A stretch of DNA of 64,000 nt. Source: UBA6197 sp047638075. Lineage in GTDB: Bacteria > Pseudomonadota > Alphaproteobacteria > Rhodobacterales > Rhodobacteraceae. The stretch is from NCBI RefSeq assembly GCF_047638075.1, contig NZ_JBLJBV010000082.1, positions 1 to 64,000 on the forward strand, in the 5' to 3' direction. Positions 50,227 to 58,639 of the stretch are shown one piece after another (within the stretch, counting starts at the first letter, position 1; every line of letters begins with the position of its first letter). The translations under genes were made by a program, and so were the position numbers. The notes under the pieces were generated by a model. It did no database searches, had not been told where the DNA came from, and saw only the letters and a program-made list of their open reading frames with translations.

Positions 50227-51408
50227 ATGGTGATGCAGTTTTTTCGACGCGGTGAGGCGCAGGCGGTTGCGCCGGAACGAAAGGCCTCGGCAACGGGGCG
50301 GGTGGTGGCGATGGCGGCCGGGTCGGGGCGGGTCGTGTGGAGCGCGCGCGACACGGTCAGCCTGACGCGCAACGGCTTTACCGGCAACCCGATCGGGTTT
50401 CGCTGCGTCAAGCTGATTGCCGAGGCGGCGGCGGCGTTGCCGTTGGTGTGTCAGGACCGCGAGCGGCGCTATGAGGTGCATCCGGTGACGGAATTGATGC
50501 GCCGCCCGAACGCCGGGCAGGGGCGCGCAGAGCTGTTCGAGGCGCTTTACGGGCAGATGCTGCTATCGGGCAACGGCTATCTGGAGGCGGTGGCGCCGGG
50601 GCCGGGATTGCCGCGCGAATTGCATGTGCTGCGCGCCGACCGGATCAGCATCGTGCCGGGGGCGGATGGCTGGCCGGTGGCCTATGATTATACCGTGGGG
50701 GGGCGCAAGCACCGCTTTGACATGAGCGGCGAGCCGGATCCGATCTGCCATATCAAGGCGTTTCACCCGCAAGATGACCACTACGGGTTAAGCCCGATGC
50801 AGGCGGCGGCGACGGCGATTGATGTGCACAACAGCGCCAGCGCCTGGTCGAAAGCGCTGTTGGACAATGCCGCGCGGCCTTCGGGGGCGATTGTCTACAA
50901 GGGCAGTGACGGGCAGGGCGCGCTGAGCCCGGACCAATATGACCGGCTGGTCAACGAGATGGAGATGCACCATCAGGGCGCGCGCAATGCCGGGCGGCCG
51001 ATGTTGCTGGAAGGGGGGCTGGACTGGAAGCCGATGGGGTTCAGCCCCTCGGATATGGAGTTTCACGCCACCAAGCAGGCCGCGTCGCGCGAAATTGCGG
51101 TGGCGTTTGGTGTGCCGCCGATGCTGCTGGGTATTCCCGGCGATGCGACCTACGCCAACTATCAAGAAGCGCATCGGGCGTTTTACCGGCTGACGGTGCT
51201 GCCGTTGGCGACGCGGGTGGCGGCGGCCGTGGGGTGGTGGCTGTCAACGCACCTGGGCGAGGTGGTCGAGTTGCGGCCCGATCTGGACCAGATCGCGGCG
51301 CTGTCGGGCGAACGCGACCAGCAGTGGAAACGGGTCGGTGAGGCCTCGTTTCTGACGGACCCGGAAAAGCGGGCGCTGTTGGGCCTGCCGCCTTTGGCCG
51401 GGGTGTGA
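50227..51408 (+). CDS. GTA g3, portal protein, 393 aa
   Basis: HK97-family portal. ATG 50227 follows AGGAG. It shows RNGFTGNPIGFRCVKLIAEA, then YLEAVAPGPGLPRELHVLRA, HIKAFHPQDDHYGLSPMQAA (the conserved 'H......D...G.SP' block), SAWSKALLDNAARPSGAIVY, and FGVPPMLLGIPGDATYANYQ near the C-terminus. It is the usual length and lies directly after the terminase, the normal order, in contrast to the satellite. Confidence 0.95.
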   Translation: MVMQFFRRGEAQAVAPERKASATGRVVAMAAGSGRVVWSARDTVSLTRNGFTGNPIGFRCVKLIAEAAAALPLVCQDRERRYEVHPVTELMRRPNAGQGRAELFEALYGQMLLSGNGYLEAVAPGPGLPRELHVLRADRISIVPGADGWPVAYDYTVGGRKHRFDMSGEPDPICHIKAFHPQDDHYGLSPMQAAATAIDVHNSASAWSKALLDNAARPSGAIVYKGSDGQGALSPDQYDRLVNEMEMHHQGARNAGRPMLLEGGLDWKPMGFSPSDMEFHATKQAASREIAVAFGVPPMLLGIPGDATYANYQEAHRAFYRLTVLPLATRVAAAVGWWLSTHLGEVVELRPDLDQIAALSGERDQQWKRVGEASFLTDPEKRALLGLPPLAGV

Positions 51409-51413
51409 GGCGA

Positions 51414-51646
51414 TGGCCGAGGGCGGGTCGCGCTATTTGAAAGAGCCGTTTGAATACCATGAGCAGCGCTTTGATGCGACGGAACGGATCATGGCCTTGC
51501 AGTTTGGGCAGGTGGAAAAGCGTCTGGAGCGGATTGAGGCGATGATTATCGGGTTGGAAAAACGGCTGTGGATGACGGTTTACGGGGTTGTGGCCGTGAT
51601 CCTGACGCAAGCGGTTCAGGGGGTTTTGGAATATGGCCCAAGATGA
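51414..51646 (+). CDS. GTA g3.5, head formation protein, 77 aa
   Basis: A small protein with an amphipathic helix (QVEKRLERIEAMIIGLEKRL) and a C-terminal hydrophobic segment (MTVYGVVAVILTQAVQGVL). It corresponds to the small gene between portal and protease in RcGTA (rcc01685 type), needed for proper head formation. It starts five bases after the portal stop and is just upstream of the protease start. Confidence 0.8.
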
Positions 51647-51656
51647 GGAAATGTCC

Positions 51657-52214
51657 ATGATGACAAACGATTACGGGCTGGAGTTGAAGTTCTGCCGACA
51701 GGAAGGCCCGGTCGCGGTTGCCGATGGTGCGGTGATTTCGGGCTATGCGAGCCTTTTTGGCCTTGCCGATCAGGGCGGCGACATCGTGCAAAAGGGGGCC
51801 TATGCGCGCAGCCTGAAGCGGCTGGCTGACAAGGGCGGCTCGGTCAAGATGCTGTGGCAGCATGACCCGGCGCAGCCCATCGGTGTCTGGGACGAGATCC
51901 GGGAGGATGAGCGCGGGCTGTTCGTCAAGGGGCGGTTGCTTTTGGACGTGGTGCGCGCCCGTGAGGCGGCGGCGCTGATCGGGGCGGGGGCGATTGACGG
52001 GTTGTCGATCGGCTACCGCACGATTGCCGCCGAGAAGGACGCAAAAGGCCAAAGGCTTCTTGCGGAACTGGAGCTTTGGGAGGTGTCTTTGGTCACTTTC
52101 CCGATGCTGAGGCAAGCGCGGGTTGCCGCCAAGGGCGATGTGCCCGAGGCGGAGGACTGGCGCGAGCTGGCCGCGGTGCTGGACACTGCGGCGCGGATGC
52201 TGGCCGACCGTTAG
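51657..52214 (+). CDS. GTA g4, prohead protease, 185 aa
   Basis: HK97-type maturation protease. Catalytic His is in VKMLWQHDPAQPIGVWDEI, Ser in IDGLSIGYRTIAAEKD, followed by ELELWEVSLVTFPML. The start is placed at ATG 51657, eight bases after GAGGA; ATG 51633 would also be in frame and overlap g3.5. It removes the N-terminal part of the g5 capsid protein. It ends with a normal TAG. Confidence 0.92.
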   Translation: MMTNDYGLELKFCRQEGPVAVADGAVISGYASLFGLADQGGDIVQKGAYARSLKRLADKGGSVKMLWQHDPAQPIGVWDEIREDERGLFVKGRLLLDVVRAREAAALIGAGAIDGLSIGYRTIAAEKDAKGQRLLAELELWEVSLVTFPMLRQARVAAKGDVPEAEDWRELAAVLDTAARMLADR

Positions 52215-52255
52215 GCCGGCGCACCCTCAACCCTTTTGAAACAGGTGGAGTGACG

Positions 52256-53455
52256 ATGAAGACCGAGAGCAAGGCTCGGGCCGGGACGGGTATGTCTGAC
52301 GGCCCGACACCGGCGGCTGAGGTGAAAACCGCGCTGGCCGGGTTTCTGAATGAAGTCAAAGGCTTTCAGAACGAAGTGAAACTGACGTTGAAACAACAGG
52401 AAGAGCGACTGACCATGCTGGATCGCAAGAATACCTATGCCGGGCGTCCCGCCCTTTCCGCCGCTGCCAACGAGGAAGCACCGCACCTGAAAGCCTTTGG
52501 CGCCTATCTGCGCTCGGGTGATGATGACGCGCTGCGGGGCCTTGTGATGGAGGGCAAGGCGCTGAACACCCAAGTGTCAGCCGAGGGCGGCTATCTGGTC
52601 GACCCGATGACATCCGAGACGATCCGGGGGGTGTTGAAGGCCACCGCCTCGATCCGGCAGATTGCCAATGTGGTGAATGTCGAGGCAACCTCGTTTGATG
52701 TGCTGGTGGATCATTCGGAAATGGGATCGGGCTGGGCCACGGAAACGGCGTCGCTGACCGAGACCGGCACGCCGCAGATTGACCGGATCAGCATCCCGCT
52801 GCACGAACTTTCAGCAATGCCGAAGGCCAGCCAGAGGCTGCTGGATGACAGCGCCTTTGATATTGAGGGCTGGCTGGCGAACCGGATCGCTGACAAGTTT
52901 GCGCGCGCCGAAGCGGCGGCGTTCGTGGCGGGCGACGGGGTGGACAAGCCGACCGGCTTCTTGACCCACACCACGGTTGACGAAAACGCCTGGAGCTGGG
53001 GCAAGCTTGGCTATGTCGCCACCGGCAATGACGGCGACTTTGCGACCACCAACGCCTCGGATGCGATTGTCGATCTGGTCTATGCGCTGGATGCGGAATA
53101 CCGCGCCAATGCGAGCTTTGTCATGAACTCGAAAACCGCGGGTGCGGTGCGCAAGATGAAAGACGCGGATGGCCGCTTTCTGTGGTCCGACGGTTTGCAG
53201 GCGGGCGAGCCTGCGCGCCTGATGGGCTATCCGGTGCTGATTGCCGAGGACATGCCCGATATCCTTTCGGGCAGCTATGCGCTGGCCTTTGGCGATTTCA
53301 AGAACGGCTACACCATTGCCGAACGCCCGGATCTGCGGGTACTGCGCGACCCGTTCTCGGCCAAGCCGCATGTGCTGTTCTATGCCTCGAAACGTGTGGG
53401 CGGTGATGTCAGCGACTTTGCGGCGATCAAGCTGCTGAAATTCGCCACCTCGTAA
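52256..53455 (+). CDS. GTA g5, major capsid protein, 399 aa
   Basis: HK97-fold capsid. The N-terminal ~100 residues form the coiled-coil scaffold region (FLNEVKGFQNEVKLTLKQQE). The mature part contains VSAEGGYLVDPMTSETIRGV, SFDVLVDHSEMGSGWATETA (E-loop), FVAGDGVDKPTGFL and the C-terminal FGDFKNGYTIAERPDLRVLR. ATG 52256 follows GGAG (52247-52250) closely. A GC hairpin follows the stop, separating this highly expressed gene from g6. Confidence 0.95.
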   Translation: MKTESKARAGTGMSDGPTPAAEVKTALAGFLNEVKGFQNEVKLTLKQQEERLTMLDRKNTYAGRPALSAAANEEAPHLKAFGAYLRSGDDDALRGLVMEGKALNTQVSAEGGYLVDPMTSETIRGVLKATASIRQIANVVNVEATSFDVLVDHSEMGSGWATETASLTETGTPQIDRISIPLHELSAMPKASQRLLDDSAFDIEGWLANRIADKFARAEAAAFVAGDGVDKPTGFLTHTTVDENAWSWGKLGYVATGNDGDFATTNASDAIVDLVYALDAEYRANASFVMNSKTAGAVRKMKDADGRFLWSDGLQAGEPARLMGYPVLIAEDMPDILSGSYALAFGDFKNGYTIAERPDLRVLRDPFSAKPHVLFYASKRVGGDVSDFAAIKLLKFATS

Positions 53456-53470
53456 GGGGCGCGGATCGGG

Positions 53471-53488
53471 CCGGGGGGTGACCCCCGG
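53471..53488 (+). promoter_or_regulatory. GNRA-type hairpin after the capsid gene
   Basis: CCGGGGG (53471-53477) pairs with CCCCCGG (53482-53488) around GTGA, a GNRA tetraloop. There is no U-run, so it is more likely an RNA-stabilising 3' end or a processing barrier for the g5 message than a terminator. The rest of the 152-bp gap to g6 holds no gene. Confidence 0.5.
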
Positions 53489-53607
53489 TTTCGGGCGGGC
53501 GCGGGCCGTGGCTTCGCTGTCGTCTAGCTGCTCCCTCCGTCCGAGCGATGGCGGGTGCGGCCTGCGCCCAATGCCCCGTTGGGGGCCAGGTATTTCGGAG
53601 ATTTCCC

Positions 53608-54216
53608 ATGATGCTGATCGAAGAAACGGTGGTGCCCGCGGCGGCCCTGCCGGTGGCCGAGTTCCGCGACCATATGCGGCTGGGCACCGGCTTCGCCGAT
53701 TTGGGCGCCGAAGATGCCGCGTTGGAGGCGTATCTGCGCGCGGCAATGGCGGCAATTGAGGGGCGCACGGCGAAGGTGCTGTTGGCGCGCGACTATCTGC
53801 TGACGCTGGAGGCGTGGCGTGGTGAGGCGCAGCCCTTGCCGGTGGCCCCGGTCAGCGCGGTCAGCCTGATACGGGTGCGGGACCAGGCGGGGGTGGCTGC
53901 GGTGGTTTCCCCGGCGCGTTACCGGCTGGTGCGCGACCTTGGCCGCCCGCGGATCACGGCGGTGGGGATGCTGCCGGGAATACCCACGGGCGGCGTGGTT
54001 GAGATTGCGTTTACGGCGGGGTTTGGCCCGGCCTGGTCTGACCTGCCGGCCGATCTGGCGCAGGCGGTGTTTTTGCTGGCCGCGCAATATTATGAGCTGC
54101 GCCACGAGGGCGCGCGCGGCGGCGACGCGATGCCCTTTGGCGTGATGGCGCTGATTGAGCGCTGGCGCACGGTGCGGGTGCTGGGGGGCCGGCCTTCTGC
54201 GGGTGGCCTGGTATGA
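53608..54216 (+). CDS. GTA g6, head-tail connector, 202 aa
   Basis: A gp6/adaptor-type protein that binds below the portal. It contains EFRDHMRLGTGFADLGAEDA, then LEAYLRAAMAAIEGRTAKVL, the common N-terminal pattern of connector proteins, a beta-rich middle (PVSAVSLIRVRD) and DLPADLAQAVFLLAAQYYEL at the C-terminus. ATG 53608 has CGGAG eight bases upstream. The stop overlaps g7 by four bases. Confidence 0.88.
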   Translation: MMLIEETVVPAAALPVAEFRDHMRLGTGFADLGAEDAALEAYLRAAMAAIEGRTAKVLLARDYLLTLEAWRGEAQPLPVAPVSAVSLIRVRDQAGVAAVVSPARYRLVRDLGRPRITAVGMLPGIPTGGVVEIAFTAGFGPAWSDLPADLAQAVFLLAAQYYELRHEGARGGDAMPFGVMALIERWRTVRVLGGRPSAGGLV

Positions 54217-54551
54217 AGGCGCCGCGTTTGACCCGCAAGCTGGTGCTGGAAGGGGCCGCGCGCGCGCCGGATGGATCAGGCGGGTATGTGCTGGTCTGGG
54301 CGGCGCTTGGCAGTCTTTGGGCAGAGGTGGTGGCGGGATCGGGGCGCGAACGCGCCGGTGAAATGGTGACGCTGGCGCTGGTTCCTTACCGGATCAGGGT
54401 GCGTGCGGCCCCGGTGGGGTCTGTCCAGAGGCCCCGGCCCGAGCAACGTTTTCGCGATGGTGGGCGGCTGTTTCGCATTCTTGCCGTCGCGGAGGATGAT
54501 GCGGGCGGGCACTACCTGACCTGCTTTACCCATGAGGAGGTGGTGGCATGA
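54213..54551 (+). CDS. GTA g7, head closure protein, 112 aa
   Basis: A small beta-barrel protein of the phage head-tail joining family. LTRKLVLEGAARAPDGSGGY is followed by WAALGSLWAEVVAGSGRERA and RFRDGGRLFRILAVAEDDAG, the last being the conserved 'G..F.I..V...D' end. It overlaps both neighbours by four bases. It would plug the portal after DNA packaging. Confidence 0.87.
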   Translation: MKAPRLTRKLVLEGAARAPDGSGGYVLVWAALGSLWAEVVAGSGRERAGEMVTLALVPYRIRVRAAPVGSVQRPRPEQRFRDGGRLFRILAVAEDDAGGHYLTCFTHEEVVA

Positions 54552-54955
54552 GCTACGCCATTGGTGCGGCCTTGCAGGCGGCGGTCTATCAGCGCCTGCG
54601 CGGGTCAAGCGTGCTGGAGGCGCTGGTGGGCGATGCGATCCATGACGCGGTGCCGCCCGGTTTGGTGACGGGCACCTATGTGAGCCTTGGGCCGGAAGAT
54701 GTGCGCGACGCCTCGGATGTGACCGGGGACGGGGCGGAACATGACTTTGTGGTGTCGGTCGTGACCGATGCGGCGGGGTTTCAGGCGGCCAAGGCGGTGG
54801 CGGCGGCGGTGTCTGATCAGTTGGTGGATGCCACGCTGATATTGGCGCGCGGGCGGCTGGTAGGGCTGTGGTTCCTGCGGGCCAAAGCGCGGCGCGTCGC
54901 TGCGGGCGAGAAGCGCCGGATTGACCTGACGTTTCGCGCGCGGGTCGAGGCGTAA
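54548..54955 (+). CDS. GTA g8, tail terminator/neck protein (DUF3168), 135 aa
   Basis: A DUF3168 family member: IGAALQAAVYQRLRGSSVLE at the start, TYVSLGPEDVRDASDVTGDG, then HDFVVSVVTDAAGFQAAKAV. The fold is that of tail-terminator proteins, which stop tail tube growth and join tail to head. The length is usual. It is coupled to g7 by a four-base overlap and is 73 bp before the tail tube gene. Confidence 0.87.
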   Translation: MSYAIGAALQAAVYQRLRGSSVLEALVGDAIHDAVPPGLVTGTYVSLGPEDVRDASDVTGDGAEHDFVVSVVTDAAGFQAAKAVAAAVSDQLVDATLILARGRLVGLWFLRAKARRVAAGEKRRIDLTFRARVEA

Positions 54956-55028
54956 CGACGCAAGACGAAATTTCTGGCCATGCGCCGCGCGGGCGGCGGG
55001 CCTTTTTTCATGTATCGGAGATAAAGCC

Positions 55029-55442
55029 ATGGCGGCGCAGAACGGCAAGGACCTGCTGATCAAGCTTGACCTGAATGGGGGCGGGCAGTTTGAAACCATC
55101 GCGGGGCTGCGTGCCTCGCGGATCAGCTTTAACGCGGAAACTGTTGATGTGACCAGTCTTGAAAGCCAGGGCGGCTGGCGCGAATTGCTGGGCGGGGCGG
55201 GTGTGCGCTCGGCGGCGATGTCGGGGTCGGGGGTGTTCAAGGACGCCGCGACGGACGAACGGGCCCGGCAGATTTTCTTTGACGGTGAGGTGCCGGATTT
55301 TCAGGTGATCATCCCTGATTTCGGCATCGTGCAGGGGCCGTTCATGATTACCTCGATTGAATATGCGGGCAGCCATAACGGCGAGGCGACCTATGAGCTG
55401 AGCATGGCATCGGCGGGGGCGCTGACCTTTACGGTGCTGTGA
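55029..55442 (+). CDS. GTA g9, major tail (tube) protein, 137 aa
   Basis: Forms the tail tube. Typical phage major-tail features are GKDLLIKLDLNGGGQFETIA, then LRASRISFNAETVDVTSLES, DAATDERARQIFFDGEVPDF and a closing YELSMASAGALTF. A CGGAG site precedes ATG 55029. The stop overlaps the start of g10 by one base. A tube gene is the clearest element missing from the satellite at 2.5-13.3 kb. Confidence 0.92.
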   Translation: MAAQNGKDLLIKLDLNGGGQFETIAGLRASRISFNAETVDVTSLESQGGWRELLGGAGVRSAAMSGSGVFKDAATDERARQIFFDGEVPDFQVIIPDFGIVQGPFMITSIEYAGSHNGEATYELSMASAGALTFTVL

Positions 55443-55762
55443 TGGCAAACCCCTGGGCAGGTGAGGTGGCGGTCTGGCTGGATGGCAAACGCCATGTGGC
55501 CAAGCTGACGCTGGGGGCCTTGGCCGAACTGGAGGCGGAACTGGAGGCGGAGACGCTGATTGATCTGGTGACGCGGTTCGAGGCGGGGCGGTTTTCAACG
55601 CGCGATGTGCTGGCGCTGCTGGTGGCGGGGTTGCGCGGCGGCGGCTGGGAAGGCACCGGCGCCGATCTGCGCACGGTTGAAATTGGTGGCGGGCCGGTTG
55701 GTGCAGCACGAATCGCGGCAGAGCTATTGGCGCGGGCCTTCACGGTGCCGGCCGGAAAATGA
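55442..55762 (+). CDS. GTA g10, tail assembly protein, 106 aa
   Basis: MANPWAGEVAVWLDGKRHVA, then KLTLGALAELEAELEAETLI, then LVTRFEAGRFSTRDVLALLV. This is the GTA-family tail assembly chaperone (TAC-N type), a helical protein with the 'tlgalaeLE..l' motif. In long-tailed phages the paired assembly chaperones coat the tape measure. ATG 55442 overlaps the g9 stop by one base; the end overlaps g10.1 by four. Confidence 0.87.
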   Translation: MANPWAGEVAVWLDGKRHVAKLTLGALAELEAELEAETLIDLVTRFEAGRFSTRDVLALLVAGLRGGGWEGTGADLRTVEIGGGPVGAARIAAELLARAFTVPAGK

Positions 55763-55983
55763 GCGGGGCCGGTGGGTTTGACTGGCCGGGCCTGCTGCGG
55801 GTGGGGCTGCGGGGGCTGGGGCTGTCGCCGGGTGCGTTCTGGCGGCTGACCCCGGCAGAGCTGGCCTTGATGCTGGGCGATGGCGGCGGGGCGGCGCCGT
55901 TGACCCGGGCGCGGTTGGATGAGCTGGCGGCGAAATGGCCGGATCAGGTGAATGGCGCCCCGGTGGACAGGGCCGGGCGATGA
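55759..55983 (+). CDS. GTA g10.1, small tail assembly chaperone, 74 aa
   Basis: A short protein with WPGLLRVGLRGLGLSPGAFW, then RLTPAELALMLGDGGGAAPL, matching the small phage TAC family (PF09550-like: 'W..l.r....GlsP..FW.LTP.El'). It is the second assembly chaperone, encoded in a separate overlapping frame rather than by programmed frameshift. It overlaps g10 by four bases. Confidence 0.87.
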   Translation: MSGAGGFDWPGLLRVGLRGLGLSPGAFWRLTPAELALMLGDGGGAAPLTRARLDELAAKWPDQVNGAPVDRAGR

Positions 55984-55995
55984 AAGGATTGGGCG

Positions 55996-56658
55996 ATGAT
56001 CGAGGTGGACGGGCTGGACGGGTTGGGCCAGCAGGCGGCAGCGCTGGAAAAGTCATTGGGCGGGGCCGAGGCAATGGCGGGGGCCTTTAATGCCGAACTG
56101 GGCCGGATGCGGGACAGTATGACCTTTACCGGCCGTGAGGTGGGTTTGCTGACCAACAGCATTGGGCGCGGGCTGCGGAACGCCTTTGACGGGCTGATCT
56201 TTGACGGGGCAAAGCTGTCGGATGCGTTGCGGGGCGTCGCACAGACGATGGCTGACAGCGTTTATGCGGTGGCGATGCGGCCCGTTCAGAACGCCTTGGG
56301 CGGCGCGATTGCGGGCGGGATGAACAGCATGTTGAGCGGGCTTTTTCCGTTCGAGCAGGGCGGCGCGTTTACGCAAGGCCGCGTCACGGCCTTTGCCAAG
56401 GGGGGGGTGGTGGCGCAGCCCACCTCTTTTGCGATGCGCAGCGGGCGCGGGCTGATGGGAGAGGCGGGGCCAGAGGCGATCATGCCATTGGCCCGGGGCG
56501 CCGATGGGCGGCTGGGGGTGCAGGCGGCGGGCGGCGGACGGGCCGTGAATGTGGTGATGAATGTGACCACCCCCGACGTCGCCGGTTTTGCCCGCAGTCA
56601 AAGCCAGATTGCCGCGCAGGTCAGCCGGGCGCTGGCGCGCGGCGAACGCAACCGTTGA
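55996..56658 (+). CDS. GTA g11, tail tape measure protein, 220 aa
   Basis: Sets tail length. It is very short for a tape measure, as in all RcGTA-type clusters, consistent with the short GTA tail. It contains LGGAEAMAGAFNAELGRMRD, then GLRNAFDGLIFDGAKLSDAL, a glycine/alanine-rich hydrophobic region (LGGAIAGGMNSMLSGLFPF), and the C-terminal GLMGEAGPEAIMPLARGADG typical of lambda-like tape measures. Confidence 0.9.
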   Translation: MIEVDGLDGLGQQAAALEKSLGGAEAMAGAFNAELGRMRDSMTFTGREVGLLTNSIGRGLRNAFDGLIFDGAKLSDALRGVAQTMADSVYAVAMRPVQNALGGAIAGGMNSMLSGLFPFEQGGAFTQGRVTAFAKGGVVAQPTSFAMRSGRGLMGEAGPEAIMPLARGADGRLGVQAAGGGRAVNVVMNVTTPDVAGFARSQSQIAAQVSRALARGERNR

Positions 56659-56668
56659 GGAGAAAGCC

Positions 56669-57301
56669 ATGGCATTTCACGAGATACGCTTTCCGGCGAA
56701 TCTGAGCTTCGGGTCTGTCGGGGGGCCAGAGCGGCGCACCGAGATCGTGACGCTGACCAACGGATTTGAGGAGCGCAACAGCCCCTGGGCCCATTCACGC
56801 CGGCACTATGATGCGGGGGTGGGGTTGCGAAGCCTGGACGACGTTGAGGCGCTGATCGCGTTTTTTGAGGCACGGGCCGGGCAGCTGCACGGGTTTCGCT
56901 GGAAGGATTGGGCGGATTACAAGTCGTGCCCCTCGTCGCGGGGGGTCAGCTATGAGGATCAGGTGATCGGCATGGGCGATGGCGCGACGTGCAGTTTTCA
57001 ACTGGTCAAGACCTATGTGTCGGGCAGCGAAAGCTATTCGCGGACCATCACAAAGCCGGTCGCCGGGACGGTGAAAGTAGGGATTTTGGGCGACCATCAG
57101 TCAGAGGCGGTGCATTTCACGGTTGATCACGGCACCGGGGTGGTGACGTTCGAGATGGCGCCAGGCGAGGGCGCGCGGGTCACCGCGGGGTTCGAGTTCG
57201 ACGTGCCGGTGCGGTTTGATACCGACCGGATTCAGGTTTCGGTGGCCTCGTTTCAGGCGGGTCATTTGCCGCAGGTGCCGGTGCTGGAGGTGCGGATCTG
57301 A
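56669..57301 (+). CDS. GTA g12, distal tail protein (DUF2460), 210 aa
   Basis: A DUF2460 protein: FHEIRFPANLSFGSVGGPER, then RTEIVTLTNGFEERNSPWAH, SRRHYDAGVGLRSLDDVEAL, then GFRWKDWADYKSC and FDVPVRFDTDRIQVSVASFQ. It forms the ring at the tail tip, equivalent to Dit proteins. GAGG(A) precedes ATG 56669. It overlaps g13 by one base. Confidence 0.93.
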   Translation: MAFHEIRFPANLSFGSVGGPERRTEIVTLTNGFEERNSPWAHSRRHYDAGVGLRSLDDVEALIAFFEARAGQLHGFRWKDWADYKSCPSSRGVSYEDQVIGMGDGATCSFQLVKTYVSGSESYSRTITKPVAGTVKVGILGDHQSEAVHFTVDHGTGVVTFEMAPGEGARVTAGFEFDVPVRFDTDRIQVSVASFQAGHLPQVPVLEVRI

Positions 57302-58191
57302 TGGCATACTCAGAGGCATTGAAGGCGCATCTGGCCAGCGGCGCAACCACGGTTTGCCGTGCCTGGGCGGTTACACGGGCTGACGGCGTGGTCTTGGGCT
57401 TTACTGACCACGACCGGGCGTTGGCATTTGACGGGATCAGTTTTGATCCTGACAGCGGGATGACGGCAAAGGCATTGTCGCAGGCCACGGGCCTGGCCGT
57501 GGACAACACCGAGGCTTATGGCGCGCTGTCGAGCGCCGCGATGACCGAGGCGGATATTCTGGCCGGGCGCTATGACGCGGCAGAGGTGCGGTCCTGGCTG
57601 GTGAACTGGGCCGATGTGAGCCAGCGCGCGCTGCAGTTTCGCGGGCAACTGGGTGAGATCACACGCGGTGAAGGGGCGTTCAGCGCCGAGTTGCGCGGGC
57701 TGACCGAGGCGTTGGGCCGCGCGCAGGGGCGGATCTTTCACCCGCGATGTTCGGCGGTCCTGGCGGATCGTCAGTGTCGGTTCAATCTGGCGGCGCCGGG
57801 CTATGTGTCTGAGCGGGCAGTGGAGGTGGTGGAGGGCGCGCGGGTGTTTCGCTTTGCCGATATGCCGGGGTTTGACGACCGCTGGTTTGAAAAGGGCCGG
57901 CTGACGGTGCTGAGCGGCGCGGCGGCGGGGCTGGCGGGGGTTGTGAAGAACGACCGTCTGCAAGGGGTTGGTGCGCGCGAAGTGGAGTTGTGGCAGGCGC
58001 TGGCGGCTGAGGTGGTGCCGGGCGATATGCTGCGGATCGAGGCGGGGTGCGACCGTCGCGCTGACACCTGCCGATTGAAGTTCAATAACTTCAATAACTT
58101 TCGCGGATTTCCTCATGTTCCTGGCGAGGATTGGCTGATGTCTTATCCGGTTTCAAGCGGCGCGAATGACGGTGGGAGCCTGTTTCGATGA
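57301..58191 (+). CDS. GTA g13, baseplate hub protein (DUF2163), 296 aa
   Basis: A DUF2163 protein: LASGATTVCRAWAVTRADGV, then VLGFTDHDRALAFDGISFDP, EVRSWLVNWADVSQRALQFR, FHPRCSAVLADRQCRFNLAA and, near the end, GCDRRADTCRLKFNNFNNFR. The four cysteines (CSAVLADRQC, GCDRRADTC) form the iron-sulfur-like site reported for this family in GTA hubs. It is coupled to g12 and g14 by overlaps. Confidence 0.92.
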   Translation: MAYSEALKAHLASGATTVCRAWAVTRADGVVLGFTDHDRALAFDGISFDPDSGMTAKALSQATGLAVDNTEAYGALSSAAMTEADILAGRYDAAEVRSWLVNWADVSQRALQFRGQLGEITRGEGAFSAELRGLTEALGRAQGRIFHPRCSAVLADRQCRFNLAAPGYVSERAVEVVEGARVFRFADMPGFDDRWFEKGRLTVLSGAAAGLAGVVKNDRLQGVGAREVELWQALAAEVVPGDMLRIEAGCDRRADTCRLKFNNFNNFRGFPHVPGEDWLMSYPVSSGANDGGSLFR

Positions 58192-58637
58192 CGGGCGTGC
58201 AGGCGGTGCTGATTGCGCGGGGCTGGTTGGGCACGCCCTATCAGCACCAGGCCTCGGTGCAAGGGGCCGGGACAGATTGTCTGGGCCTGTTGCGCGGGGT
58301 CTGGCGCACGCTTTACGGCCAAGAGCCTGAATTGATGCCGGCCTATACGCCCGATTGGTCCGAACCCGCGCATGAGGAAGCGCTTTGGGCGGGCGCGCAG
58401 CGGCATCTGGTACCGCTGGACGGCCGGGTGCCACAGGCGCCGGGCGAGGTATTATTGTTTCGGATGCGCGACGGTTCGGTCGCCAAGCATCTGGGCATTT
58501 CAGCGCGAATGGGCGGCGCAGAGGCGGGGGCGACTTTCATCCACGCCTATAGCGGGCATGGGGTGATCGAAAGCCCGCTGTCCCTTCCCTGGCGGCGCCG
58601 CATCGTGGCGCGGTTCAACTTTCCTGAAGGAGCCTGA
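58188..58637 (+). CDS. GTA g14, NlpC/P60-type cell wall peptidase, 149 aa
   Basis: A tail-tip enzyme that opens peptidoglycan during DNA entry. The catalytic Cys31 lies in GAGTDCLGLLRGVWR; histidines follow in AKHLGISARMG and FIHAYSGHGVIESPL. The start overlaps g13 by four bases. The length and motifs match the GTA peptidase, which is required for penetration of the recipient periplasm. Confidence 0.92.
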   Translation: MTGVQAVLIARGWLGTPYQHQASVQGAGTDCLGLLRGVWRTLYGQEPELMPAYTPDWSEPAHEEALWAGAQRHLVPLDGRVPQAPGEVLLFRMRDGSVAKHLGISARMGGAEAGATFIHAYSGHGVIESPLSLPWRRRIVARFNFPEGA

Positions 58638-58639
58638 TT

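Noticed and set aside
49198..50481. A 427-codon frame antisense to GTA terminase and portal
   Set aside because: His/Arg/Pro-rich, no recognisable domain, and fully covered by two secure genes.
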